The notes under the pieces were generated by a model. It had not been told where the DNA came from, did not search any database, and saw only the letters and a list, made by a program, of their open reading frames with translations. From a virus, in IMG/VR virus record IMGVR_UViG_3300018079_000022, positions 1-38,352 of that record: a DNA stretch of 38,352 bases; one strand, 5' to 3'. A program made the position numbers and the translations under genes. Below, one piece after another: positions 32,071 to 38,248 of this stretch (position 1 is the first letter of the stretch; the number at the start of each line of letters is the position of its first letter).

Positions 32071-32081
32071 TATCAAATCGC

Positions 32082-32087
32082 ATTATA
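32082..32087 (-). promoter_or_regulatory. TATAAT-like -10 element
   Basis: TATAAT on the minus strand at 32087-32082 just upstream of the structured region. The -35 region has no good match, so the promoter is tentative or needs an activator. Confidence 0.4.
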
Positions 32088-32121
32088 CACCTATGCAAGT
32101 CCTAGTAGGATTACGAGTAGG

Positions 32122-32472
32122 TTACAGGCGAGTAAGTAACGCCGCGCGACAAATGGCAAGGGGCGCAGTTTCAGCAGAATAAAATGGCGCGCCATTGAAA
32201 CACATATACCATTTTTTAGAATACGGGTCGTAGTTCAATAGCGGCTTATGTTCTTTTAGCTTTTCAATGACTTGCCACACCGCAGATATATCAGTGCTGT
32301 AATCAGGCAAGTATCCCCACTCATCGTATTTATCTACTAACGATGGAACTCGAAGCCCGCCAAATCCCTCAAACTCATAATCCACTTTCAACCCCAAAAC
32401 TCTTTCGGCTATAAGAGCATCCATCTCTCTACCTGATGACATGTTCTCAATTTCGTCGCGTGTCATATTCAT
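32122..32472 (-). CDS. Phage ABA-sandwich domain protein
   Basis: A 116-residue protein with the common phage ABA sandwich pattern: MTRDEIENMSSGREMDALIAERVLG at the start, WQVIEKLKEHKPLLNYDPYSKKW in the middle and ETAPLAICRAALLTRL at the end. These small phage proteins are widespread and their function is unknown. The start has GGAG six bases upstream. Confidence 0.8.
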   Translation of the reverse strand: MNMTRDEIENMSSGREMDALIAERVLGLKVDYEFEGFGGLRVPSLVDKYDEWGYLPDYSTDISAVWQVIEKLKEHKPLLNYDPYSKKWYMCFNGAPFYSAETAPLAICRAALLTRL

Positions 32473-32475
32473 GTT

Positions 32476-32688
32476 TTACTCCGGTTTATAGTTCGTCGGC
32501 CTCGTAAACTTCTCTGTTTCCGTACGCTCAATAATATCAGGGTGCCCATTGGTAAATATAATTGTCACCCGTCCATAACCCTGTGCTTGCACTTCTGCGA
32601 AGTATAAAAACAATCGCTCTGCTTGCTCAATAGAAAATATACTCAGTATCGTTTGTTCCAATGTCGTCGTTGGGATTGAGTCGCTCAT
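32476..32688 (-). CDS. Hypothetical protein, 70 aa
   Basis: Contains EQTILSIFSIEQAERLFLYF and GYGRVTIIFTNGHPDIIE. It overlaps the next gene upstream by ATGA. Its start-proximal part has an ATACTCAGTAT copy at 32639. Confidence 0.6.
   Translation of the reverse strand: MSDSIPTTTLEQTILSIFSIEQAERLFLYFAEVQAQGYGRVTIIFTNGHPDIIERTETEKFTRPTNYKPE
32639..32649. repeat. Dispersed palindrome ATACTCAGTAT, copy 16
   Basis: Exact copy in the 32476 gene, read as ILSI. Confidence 0.9.
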
Positions 32689-32900
32689 TTTATCTTATCC
32701 AATCCATCAGGATCGCCTAACAAATTTGAATCATCATAAACAATTTTGCTTTTAGGATTCAACGGCAGATTTAAAAGTTCTCTCGCGTCTGCTTCCGTAA
32801 TTATTCCCTGCTTGTAAACATTTGTTATCACGGTAAGTCTCAACCTTCTTGCACCTATCATACTTAAGTAGCTTACATTTTCATCAACTTTCTTTTTCAT
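32685..32900 (-). CDS. Hypothetical protein, 71 aa
   Basis: Contains GARRLRLTVITNVYKQGIITEADARELL, a helix pair that might bind nucleic acid or a partner, and an acidic C-terminus. Overlaps both neighbours. Function unknown. Confidence 0.6.
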   Translation of the reverse strand: MKKKVDENVSYLSMIGARRLRLTVITNVYKQGIITEADARELLNLPLNPKSKIVYDDSNLLGDPDGLDKIK

Positions 32901-33109
32901 GTCTCACCTCTATCCTTCGGCTCGTGACTACTCAGTATTATCGTCTCTATTACATTGCTCCATCGTGCAATTGTATATCCCCACACTTCACTACCAACGA
33001 ATATCAAGCCGATAGCAATAGTCGTCCACGGGCCTGTCTCAATATAAACATTTCTCAATAGTAATGCTGTTATCATCCATCGGGTTATTCGTTGAATTGA
33101 TTTAGCCAT
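32897..33109 (-). CDS. Small membrane protein, 70 aa
   Basis: The protein starts MAKSIQRITRWMITALLLRN, then TTIAIGLIFVGSEVWGY, giving two weak membrane segments. It overlaps both neighbours. A one-mismatch palindrome lies at 32928. Confidence 0.6.
   Translation of the reverse strand: MAKSIQRITRWMITALLLRNVYIETGPWTTIAIGLIFVGSEVWGYTIARWSNVIETIILSSHEPKDRGET
32928..32938. repeat. Dispersed palindrome, one mismatch (CTACTCAGTAT), copy 17
   Basis: 10 of 11 match near the 3' end of the 32897 gene. Confidence 0.6.
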
Positions 33110-33419
33110 ACAACCTCATCACATTCCGTCGCGTATCCTTTGCCATGACTGCGATTTTCTTTTTGATATCTCGCAACCATTCCGGAATCGGTGCCGGCAC
33201 CGGCTTAGGTACACATGGCTTTTTTAAACCGAGGATAACAAGTATCCTTTCATCCCTCGGTAACCATGTACCTTTACCCCTTACAATTCGGGAGAGTGTT
33301 GATTGATCTATTCTGCCTTGATAATCCTCACGGGCAATAGTACGCCAAGAGCGACCGCGCCGATTCTCACGCAGAAGTGCCCTAGCAAGTTTTTTTACCT
33401 TAGTCGGTGAATTGTTCAT
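33102..33419 (-). CDS. HTH DNA-binding regulator, 105 aa
   Basis: The ATG at 33419 is chosen over 33455, with GGAG upstream. The protein has an HTH-like region (GRSWRTIAREDYQGRIDQ, then STLSRIVRGKGTWLP), with Arg-rich N-terminal helices (VKKLARALLRENRR) and a basic C-terminal half. It probably binds DNA as a transcription or replication regulator. The leader carries an attenuator-like structure. Confidence 0.65.
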   Translation of the reverse strand: MNNSPTKVKKLARALLRENRRGRSWRTIAREDYQGRIDQSTLSRIVRGKGTWLPRDERILVILGLKKPCVPKPVPAPIPEWLRDIKKKIAVMAKDTRRNVMRLYG

Positions 33420-33434
33420 ATCTGCTGTTCTCCT

Positions 33435-33503
33435 AAAAAATAGGGGGTGGTACAAGCCGTACCACTAACCCACAATCCTAAGTCGCAACCTGCAAACCAC
33501 CCC
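33435..33503 (-). promoter_or_regulatory. Attenuator-like alternative hairpins
   Basis: On the minus strand GTGGTAC-N5-GTACCAC (33465-33447) is followed by CCCCTA and six Ts (33440-33435), a terminator-like unit. An upstream GGGGTGGT (33503-33496) can pair instead with ACCACCCC (33451-33444), part of that hairpin. The two structures are mutually exclusive. The element stands before the HTH gene and after the methyltransferase gene. Confidence 0.5.
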
Positions 33504-33595
33504 TCCCCCATTTTCAATGTCACTCGCTCGTTTTTTTCGCTCACTTTACGGTACATTTTTCCAGCATACGCGTGAGGGACTCAGCAGGGGAGTGG

Positions 33596-34282
33596 TCATC
33601 TCAGCACCGCCATAAGCTGATTGCCTACCCATTCTGTATATACGGGCGGGACAGCTTGGGTAAGCTCGCGCCGATTCATCCAGTCGATACCCATTGCGCT
33701 CTTCGCCATTTCAAAATTGCCGATGTGACCGGCAACTGTAATAAATGTGCCGTTTTTATATTTGTCTCGATTGACGCCTCTAACACTATTGCGGGAATAA
33801 CCATGATGATTGCAGGTCATTGGCGACATATGGATTGAAGGCTTACAAACAAAAAGCCTGTGCCTGAAAACTCGAAGTCCAAACATCGTTCCGCAAAGCA
33901 TCAAGTAATTTTTCATAGGTGCTCCGGGCACATTCTCTACAACGTAAGGTTTACCCACTCGATCAAGCACGTCTATTGTTGGTTGCAACAAGTCAGGATG
34001 TTTCTCTCTTGCGCCGCTCCAAGGTGTAATTCTCGAATATGCCTGACACGGCGGGCTTGCATGGAAAAAGTCAAAGTCATCAATGCCATACCATCGCCCA
34101 TCACTCGCTAAAAACTTTTCTCCGTTCATCATTCGTGTGAGTACATCAATCGCATCGCCCAAAATAAACGGGAATGGATATCGCGGCTGGGGACGGTTAT
34201 CCACACCAACCATTTCAAAGCCTGCGCGGTGATAACCCATTGAGCATCCACCGCCACCGCAATATAAATCAAACCCTCTCAT
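33596..34282 (-). CDS. Cytosine-C5 DNA methyltransferase
   Basis: A 228-residue protein with motif I FDLYCGGGGCSMGYHRAGF (SAM binding), motif IV ASPPCQAYSR with the catalytic Cys79, motif VI VENVPGAP (116-118 ENV) and motif VIII RHRLF (140-144). It methylates cytosine in a target not deducible here. No restriction partner is seen, so it is an orphan that may protect phage DNA against restriction. Confidence 0.9.
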   Translation of the reverse strand: MRGFDLYCGGGGCSMGYHRAGFEMVGVDNRPQPRYPFPFILGDAIDVLTRMMNGEKFLASDGRWYGIDDFDFFHASPPCQAYSRITPWSGAREKHPDLLQPTIDVLDRVGKPYVVENVPGAPMKNYLMLCGTMFGLRVFRHRLFVCKPSIHMSPMTCNHHGYSRNSVRGVNRDKYKNGTFITVAGHIGNFEMAKSAMGIDWMNRRELTQAVPPVYTEWVGNQLMAVLR

Positions 34283-34836
34283 CTCAGTGTCTCACCTTGC
34301 GCGACCAACTGCACCACCCGCCAATCTGAAACCACGAACGGACTGTTGACGCGTGCATCCTTGCGAGCAAATACCTTTGCTGTCTCAAAGCGTGACCGGA
34401 CTTCGACGTATTTGTCGCGGCCTCCAAAATGTTCCTTCCATCTGTCCTCACGCAAATCCACTTTCTTCTCGCCTTCTTCGAGCATTCGCATCGCCAGCAA
34501 TGTCTTTGCAAACTGGATATCCTTGCGTACTGTGACCTGATGCAGAGTTTGCGTGTACTGATGTAGCTCTCCCATGTTCGGAATACTGCGGGATAACTCC
34601 GTTGGCTTTGGCGTGATGATCTGCGGCGTATCTGTGTCGGTCATGTACGCCTGATACATCAGGCCAGCAATAATCATGCCAACGTAAACAATCACCGCGA
34701 AGAACTGGAAAATTAGAAACAAAGTATCCACATCCCAGGTGCGAAGGTTGCGTTGTTTGTAATATTCAAGGATACGAAATCCAGTAAGAGTTAGCGCCAG
34801 TGGAAAAGACTGGTGCCACCATTTGAAAATATACAT
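34279..34836 (-). CDS. Membrane-anchored protein, 185 aa
   Basis: The ATG at 34836 is preferred, with GGAGG at 8-base spacing; a longer frame to 35055 overlaps the neighbour. The first 60 residues carry a hydrophobic segment (LFLIFQFFAVIVYVGMIIAG), then a soluble, helical and charged part (MRMLEEGEKKVDLREDRWKE). It might place a phage complex at the membrane. Function unknown. Confidence 0.6.
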   Translation of the reverse strand: MYIFKWWHQSFPLALTLTGFRILEYYKQRNLRTWDVDTLFLIFQFFAVIVYVGMIIAGLMYQAYMTDTDTPQIITPKPTELSRSIPNMGELHQYTQTLHQVTVRKDIQFAKTLLAMRMLEEGEKKVDLREDRWKEHFGGRDKYVEVRSRFETAKVFARKDARVNSPFVVSDWRVVQLVAQGETLR

Positions 34837-34840
34837 GGCG

Positions 34841-35071
34841 CTATCCTCCACTCCAAAACTCACCCGCCAATCTATTCTGCTCCGCGTTCTCCCAATCCGC
34901 CAATACCACCGCCCGCGCTTCTTCGGCTGTGAGTTCATCCATCTGTTCGCGGATGTCGTAATCATCATAGTCTTTATTGAGCCGTCGCAACACATACGCA
35001 ATGGCAAACCATAGCCAATTGAAAGTGAAGCGGGGAATATAGACATTAGGGACATTGATAGATACTTTCAT
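34841..35071 (-). CDS. Small protein downstream of CRISPR-like repeat, 76 aa
   Basis: MKVSINVPNVYIPRFTFNWL, followed by an aromatic segment (WFAIAYVLRRLN) and an acidic helix (DYDIREQMDELTAEEARAVV). Its ATG starts three bases after the CRISPR repeat, and no ordinary ribosome site is visible. It is not recognised as any known anti-CRISPR. Its leader makes it a gene of interest. Confidence 0.6.
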   Translation of the reverse strand: MKVSINVPNVYIPRFTFNWLWFAIAYVLRRLNKDYDDYDIREQMDELTAEEARAVVLADWENAEQNRLAGEFWSGG

Positions 35072-35074
35072 AGC

Positions 35075-35107
35075 GTTTCAATCCACGCTCCCTATGAAGA
35101 GAGCGAC
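35075..35107 (-). CRISPR. Solitary type I-C CRISPR repeat
   Basis: The 33-base minus-strand sequence begins GTCGCTC, folds as CGCTCTCT-TCAT-AGGGAGCG (one U-G wobble), and ends GTGGATTGAAAC, the 3' end of type I-C repeats. No second repeat occurs within spacer distance and no cas genes are in the window. A small hairpin (AGCAC/GTGCT, 35112-35128) stands just before it. It lies in the 108-base gap between primase and the 35071 gene. By analogy it may be an RNA-based anti-CRISPR (solitary repeat unit). Confidence 0.8.
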
Positions 35108-35179
35108 TACAAGCACAGGCCTCGTGCTATTTCTTTGCGAGAGTTGCAGGTAGCGGGATCTCATTATGTTTTACCTGTA

Positions 35180-36082
35180 TCAGCCCCAAATCCCAATTTC
35201 ATTTGCTAATGCCGTTACAGCAGCACTATCATTAAGGTTGTGCATACGAGCATATAAGTTGATTACATCAAGGGGTTTGAAATTACAAACATTACAACCA
35301 TATAATTGCCTTCTTGTATCTATCCATGCCGAGGGATTATTGTCATCATGGAATAAACATTTCGTAACAAGCCATCGGCTATCGGCTGAAGTGCGGCGAA
35401 CGTTAGCAAAGAAATTTTCTATCCTCGTAGCGCGCTTTACCTTAGTAATTAGATCCTCGCTATTGTCAAACATAGCCGCTTGATATGGATCGTAACTATA
35501 CTCAGTATTGGTATGTGTGATCTGGGTCGGCTCCATTGCGCCGACTGCAACATCACGTGTCACACGAGGAAACAAATCAAGCGGTAGGATTGATTCGATA
35601 TCATCCACTACTGGAAATATCATCTCACCCACAGCTTGATACTGAGTATTATTCGGATGCACACACCCAGGACCCACAACAAATTTACGTTGTGCCTGCA
35701 CATCAATGCCGCGGCGCTTGTCATTGCACGCCGGCACCGAAGTCATAACGTATACGTGCATGCCTCGTGATGTGCGCACCTTGAAAGCCGTATCACACAC
35801 ATACTCAGTATCGTTACTCTCACTCCACAATTTCCAGATATCGAAAAACTCCATAGAGTCAAAATCAATTACAACTAAATTCCGCCATCCACACACAACA
35901 CCATAGTTCAACCACCCACTACCTAGCCAATTAACCAATTCATACTCAGTATTGACCTGTGTAAAATATTGCGACCATGTTCCACCAGTCAAACTATCCT
36001 CAGGTAGCTTGCTACGATGACCCAACGGGATCAAAGAAATTCCCATTTTTAAGAATTCGAGTGCGTGCTGTAGTTTTGTCAT
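35180..36082 (-). CDS. Prim-Pol type primase with C-terminal CHC2-like zinc motif
   Basis: A 300-residue protein with an archaeo-eukaryotic primase (bifunctional primase-polymerase) domain: IDFDSM (D73, D75), the SRGMHVYV region (R106, H109) and VVGPGCVHPNN. After about 230 residues a zinc finger has CxxH (C242, H245) and CxxC (C263, C266), followed by FKPLDVINLYARM, like CHC2 primase zinc domains. It would make primers at the phage origin with the SF3 helicase. Four ATACTGAGTAT copies lie in this gene. Confidence 0.85.
   Translation of the reverse strand: MTKLQHALEFLKMGISLIPLGHRSKLPEDSLTGGTWSQYFTQVNTEYELVNWLGSGWLNYGVVCGWRNLVVIDFDSMEFFDIWKLWSESNDTEYVCDTAFKVRTSRGMHVYVMTSVPACNDKRRGIDVQAQRKFVVGPGCVHPNNTQYQAVGEMIFPVVDDIESILPLDLFPRVTRDVAVGAMEPTQITHTNTEYSYDPYQAAMFDNSEDLITKVKRATRIENFFANVRRTSADSRWLVTKCLFHDDNNPSAWIDTRRQLYGCNVCNFKPLDVINLYARMHNLNDSAAVTALANEIGIWG
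35498..35508. repeat. Dispersed palindrome ATACTCAGTAT, copy 18
   Basis: Exact copy in the primase gene, read as NTEYS. Confidence 0.9.
35639..35649. repeat. Dispersed palindrome ATACTGAGTAT, copy 19
   Basis: Exact copy in the primase gene, read as NTQYQ, 141 bases from copy 18. Confidence 0.9.
35801..35811. repeat. Dispersed palindrome ATACTCAGTAT, copy 20
   Basis: Exact copy in the primase gene, read as DTEYV, 162 bases from copy 19. Confidence 0.9.
35942..35952. repeat. Dispersed palindrome ATACTCAGTAT, copy 21
   Basis: Exact copy in the primase gene, read as NTEYE, 141 bases from copy 20. Confidence 0.9.
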
Positions 36083-36136
36083 TTGTCTATACCTCGTTGC
36101 TTAGGAATTCACTTATACGAAATATTTATGCTAACT

Positions 36137-36235
36137 ATGACAACTATGACAGGTTGCTTAACTTAAGACACATAAAATATATATTCATTATTCGGGCGCG
36201 TGCTTAAAAGGGATAACCTGTCATACCTGTCATAA
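36137..36235. other. Candidate replication origin with inverted TATGACAGG iterons
   Basis: The 36137-36156 block has two direct TATGACA copies and matches the reverse complement of 36216-36235 in 18 of 20 bases. Between them is an AT-rich sequence. The region lies between primase and SF3 helicase genes and has no good ORF. This layout fits a phage origin bound by a replication protein. A strong-hairpin regulatory element is the alternative. Confidence 0.55.
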
Positions 36236-36256
36236 TTTGTTTCGCATAAATATAAA

Positions 36257-37558
36257 TTACGGTACATTAGATGCACTCGTATATAAAGAAACTTCCACAC
36301 CAATCCAAAAAGTACCATTGAGAGTACGCACACGTTCAAAACCTAGCCGTCTCCATTCATCAGCCATACGGGTACTTGACATTGGTTTATGACCTGTTTT
36401 CCGACACCATTCCGCGTATTGGTCATATAAATACTGTGATGCTGTGCGGCATTGTGGGTCAAGTGGATCAATCAATGCGCCAATGTCCTCGAGGAAAAGT
36501 GCAGGAATATCATTCTTATCTTGAAAATCTTTTGTTGCATCCTGAATAGACTTAGGTACGAGGAACTTGCCGCGTTTGTTGAGTCGGGCTAAACCTTCGA
36601 GTGCCCAATTAAGAATTCCCGCGCCCTCGGTCATAATTTTGTTTTTCAATTCCAAATCCTGCTTATCCTCAGGTAATGGTGGAAACTTGATGACCTTAAC
36701 ACGTCGCATAATGCCATCATTGGAACTGCTCACGCGAGGTAGGTCATTCATGGCCCAAAGTATTTTGGCGCGTGGAATAACTATCACGGCTTCTTTGAAC
36801 TTCTGTTCTACTGTGATCGGTTCACCACTAATAATAGCGTTCAAGATGTGCGTGGTAGACATAAAAGAATCGGGTTGCTCAAAGCTGGTTACAAGTGTTT
36901 TGCCTGGCAGGTTAGCGAGGGCAAATCGGGATCGCTCAATATCAGCAAGCCCTAAAAGCCCATGACGCTTTTTACCTACCATTGTTTGCAAGCCTCCGAT
37001 AATTGTAGATTTGCCAGAACCTTTTGGACCTTGCAGCCATATTGCTATCTCGTGCTTAACTTCCGTTGTAAGTGCATATCCTGCAAACTCTTGGAGGAAG
37101 TCGATAGCATCGGGAATTTGTTGTAACGCGTGCATGAAATTAGGACATGTTGCCGTTAGGCAATAATCAAATTCAAGTTGAGTTGTTGCGTATATATCCG
37201 ATGTATGAGGTAGCAGACTTCTACTCGGTATGTGCAGTACACCATTCTTGCAAGGCACATAATCCGGGTCCGCATCCCATTGATCGGCGGGAATCGCAAT
37301 CTTGATACGTGCAATCTCTGTAACGCTGTTTATTAATCCGTTCGTAACTCTCACACCTTCAGCTTGTGCGCGTTCTAAGATATCTGTGATCTCCTGCTTG
37401 ATAATGTCCTTATCAATTGGCGGCCAAATACCATCTTTATATTTTCTCCACTCACCCACACCCCAGGCTGATTTTCTGTTGTGTGCAATCCAACGATCTG
37501 CAAGTTGCGCATCGTCGGGAGATGGTTTCTTTTGCGGCTTTGCTTTGGTCGGCGGCAT
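36257..37558 (-). CDS. SF3 helicase, phage/plasmid primase (D5/P4-like)
   Basis: A 433-residue protein with a D5-type N-terminal segment (KNGVLHIPSRSLLPHTSD, CPNFMHALQQIPDAIDFLQE) and an SF3 ATPase: Walker A QGPKGSGKST (176-185), a later KTLVTSFEQPDS segment, and AKILWAMNDLPRV. C-terminal DNA-binding helices follow. It unwinds DNA at the origin. It starts two bases after the VWA gene's stop. Confidence 0.88.
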   Translation of the reverse strand: MPPTKAKPQKKPSPDDAQLADRWIAHNRKSAWGVGEWRKYKDGIWPPIDKDIIKQEITDILERAQAEGVRVTNGLINSVTEIARIKIAIPADQWDADPDYVPCKNGVLHIPSRSLLPHTSDIYATTQLEFDYCLTATCPNFMHALQQIPDAIDFLQEFAGYALTTEVKHEIAIWLQGPKGSGKSTIIGGLQTMVGKKRHGLLGLADIERSRFALANLPGKTLVTSFEQPDSFMSTTHILNAIISGEPITVEQKFKEAVIVIPRAKILWAMNDLPRVSSSNDGIMRRVKVIKFPPLPEDKQDLELKNKIMTEGAGILNWALEGLARLNKRGKFLVPKSIQDATKDFQDKNDIPALFLEDIGALIDPLDPQCRTASQYLYDQYAEWCRKTGHKPMSSTRMADEWRRLGFERVRTLNGTFWIGVEVSLYTSASNVP

Positions 37559-37560
37559 GG

Positions 37561-38121
37561 CTACGCCGTTAGTAAAAGTTTCTGAACATTCGCCGCCAGC
37601 TCTTTGACACGATCCGCGGTGACTGTTTGTCCGTGGGATGCTTTGGCGAGGCGCTTCAAAAACTTTTGACCGTCGCCACCCTCGGGACCAATGTACACGG
37701 TATCTATCTTGTTTCTGTACGTCTTGGCAACGGCTAACGTCTCCTCTTCGTCGTTAGGTTCACCATCGCTGATGACAATGAATCGCATACCGCTTGCGAG
37801 GTCGCCCATTTTTGCAAATTTCAAAGCGCGCGCGAGATCGGTCATTAAGCCAAAGTCGAAGGGGATTCCATTGGGGCAAAAAAGCACATCATCGGAAAAT
37901 GAAAGTAAAGCCAGCTTGCCAGGCAATGACGCTTGAAGGGTTTTCAGTTCCTCACACGCAACCTCGTACCGTGACTTACCCCCGCGGCTATCATGTGCGT
38001 GCATTGAACCGCTGGTATCAATTAAAATTATTGCATCAGCGTTTACAAACGATTCCGCAATACTTGTACCGTTTTGTTGTGCGATAGCACCGAGGCTACC
38101 GGCTATGATTTGATTGTTCAT
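37561..38121 (-). CDS. von Willebrand A (VWA) domain protein
   Basis: A 186-residue protein with a VWA fold: ILIDTSGSM (35-40, MIDAS DxSxS), a Thr-containing segment (DLARALKFAK), FIVISDGEPNDEEETL with D119, then YIGPEGGDGQKFLKRLA. The ribosome site AGGAGAG precedes the ATG. VWA domains bind ligands through a metal ion. It lies directly upstream of the SF3 helicase, so a partner role in replication is likely, but its ligand is not known. Confidence 0.8.
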   Translation of the reverse strand: MNNQIIAGSLGAIAQQNGTSIAESFVNADAIILIDTSGSMHAHDSRGGKSRYEVACEELKTLQASLPGKLALLSFSDDVLFCPNGIPFDFGLMTDLARALKFAKMGDLASGMRFIVISDGEPNDEEETLAVAKTYRNKIDTVYIGPEGGDGQKFLKRLAKASHGQTVTADRVKELAANVQKLLLTA

Positions 38122-38136
38122 ATCTCTCCTATATCC

Positions 38137-38147
38137 ATACTGAGTAT
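38137..38147. repeat. Dispersed palindrome ATACTGAGTAT, copy 22
   Basis: Exact copy in the gap upstream of the VWA gene, next to its ribosome site. Confidence 0.9.
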
Positions 38148-38152
38148 CATTC

Positions 38153-38248
38153 TCACGGGTTTATCTCTTCAACCAGCGTAACCAAAACAATCACGATAAA
38201 AGTAAGCAAATGCAAATAATAGATAATCTTATTAGTCAGTGTGTGCAT
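38153..38248 (-). CDS. Small single-pass membrane peptide, 31 aa
   Basis: The ATG at 38248 has GAGGAG seven bases before it. The peptide MHTLTNKIIYYLHLLTFIVI continues hydrophobic (VLVTLVEEINP). It overlaps the 3' end of the preceding partial gene. Function unknown. Confidence 0.55.
   Translation of the reverse strand: MHTLTNKIIYYLHLLTFIVIVLVTLVEEINP

Noticed and set aside
35072-35179. Full CRISPR array
   Set aside because: Only one repeat is present; no second repeat lies within usual spacer distance on either side and no cas genes are visible.
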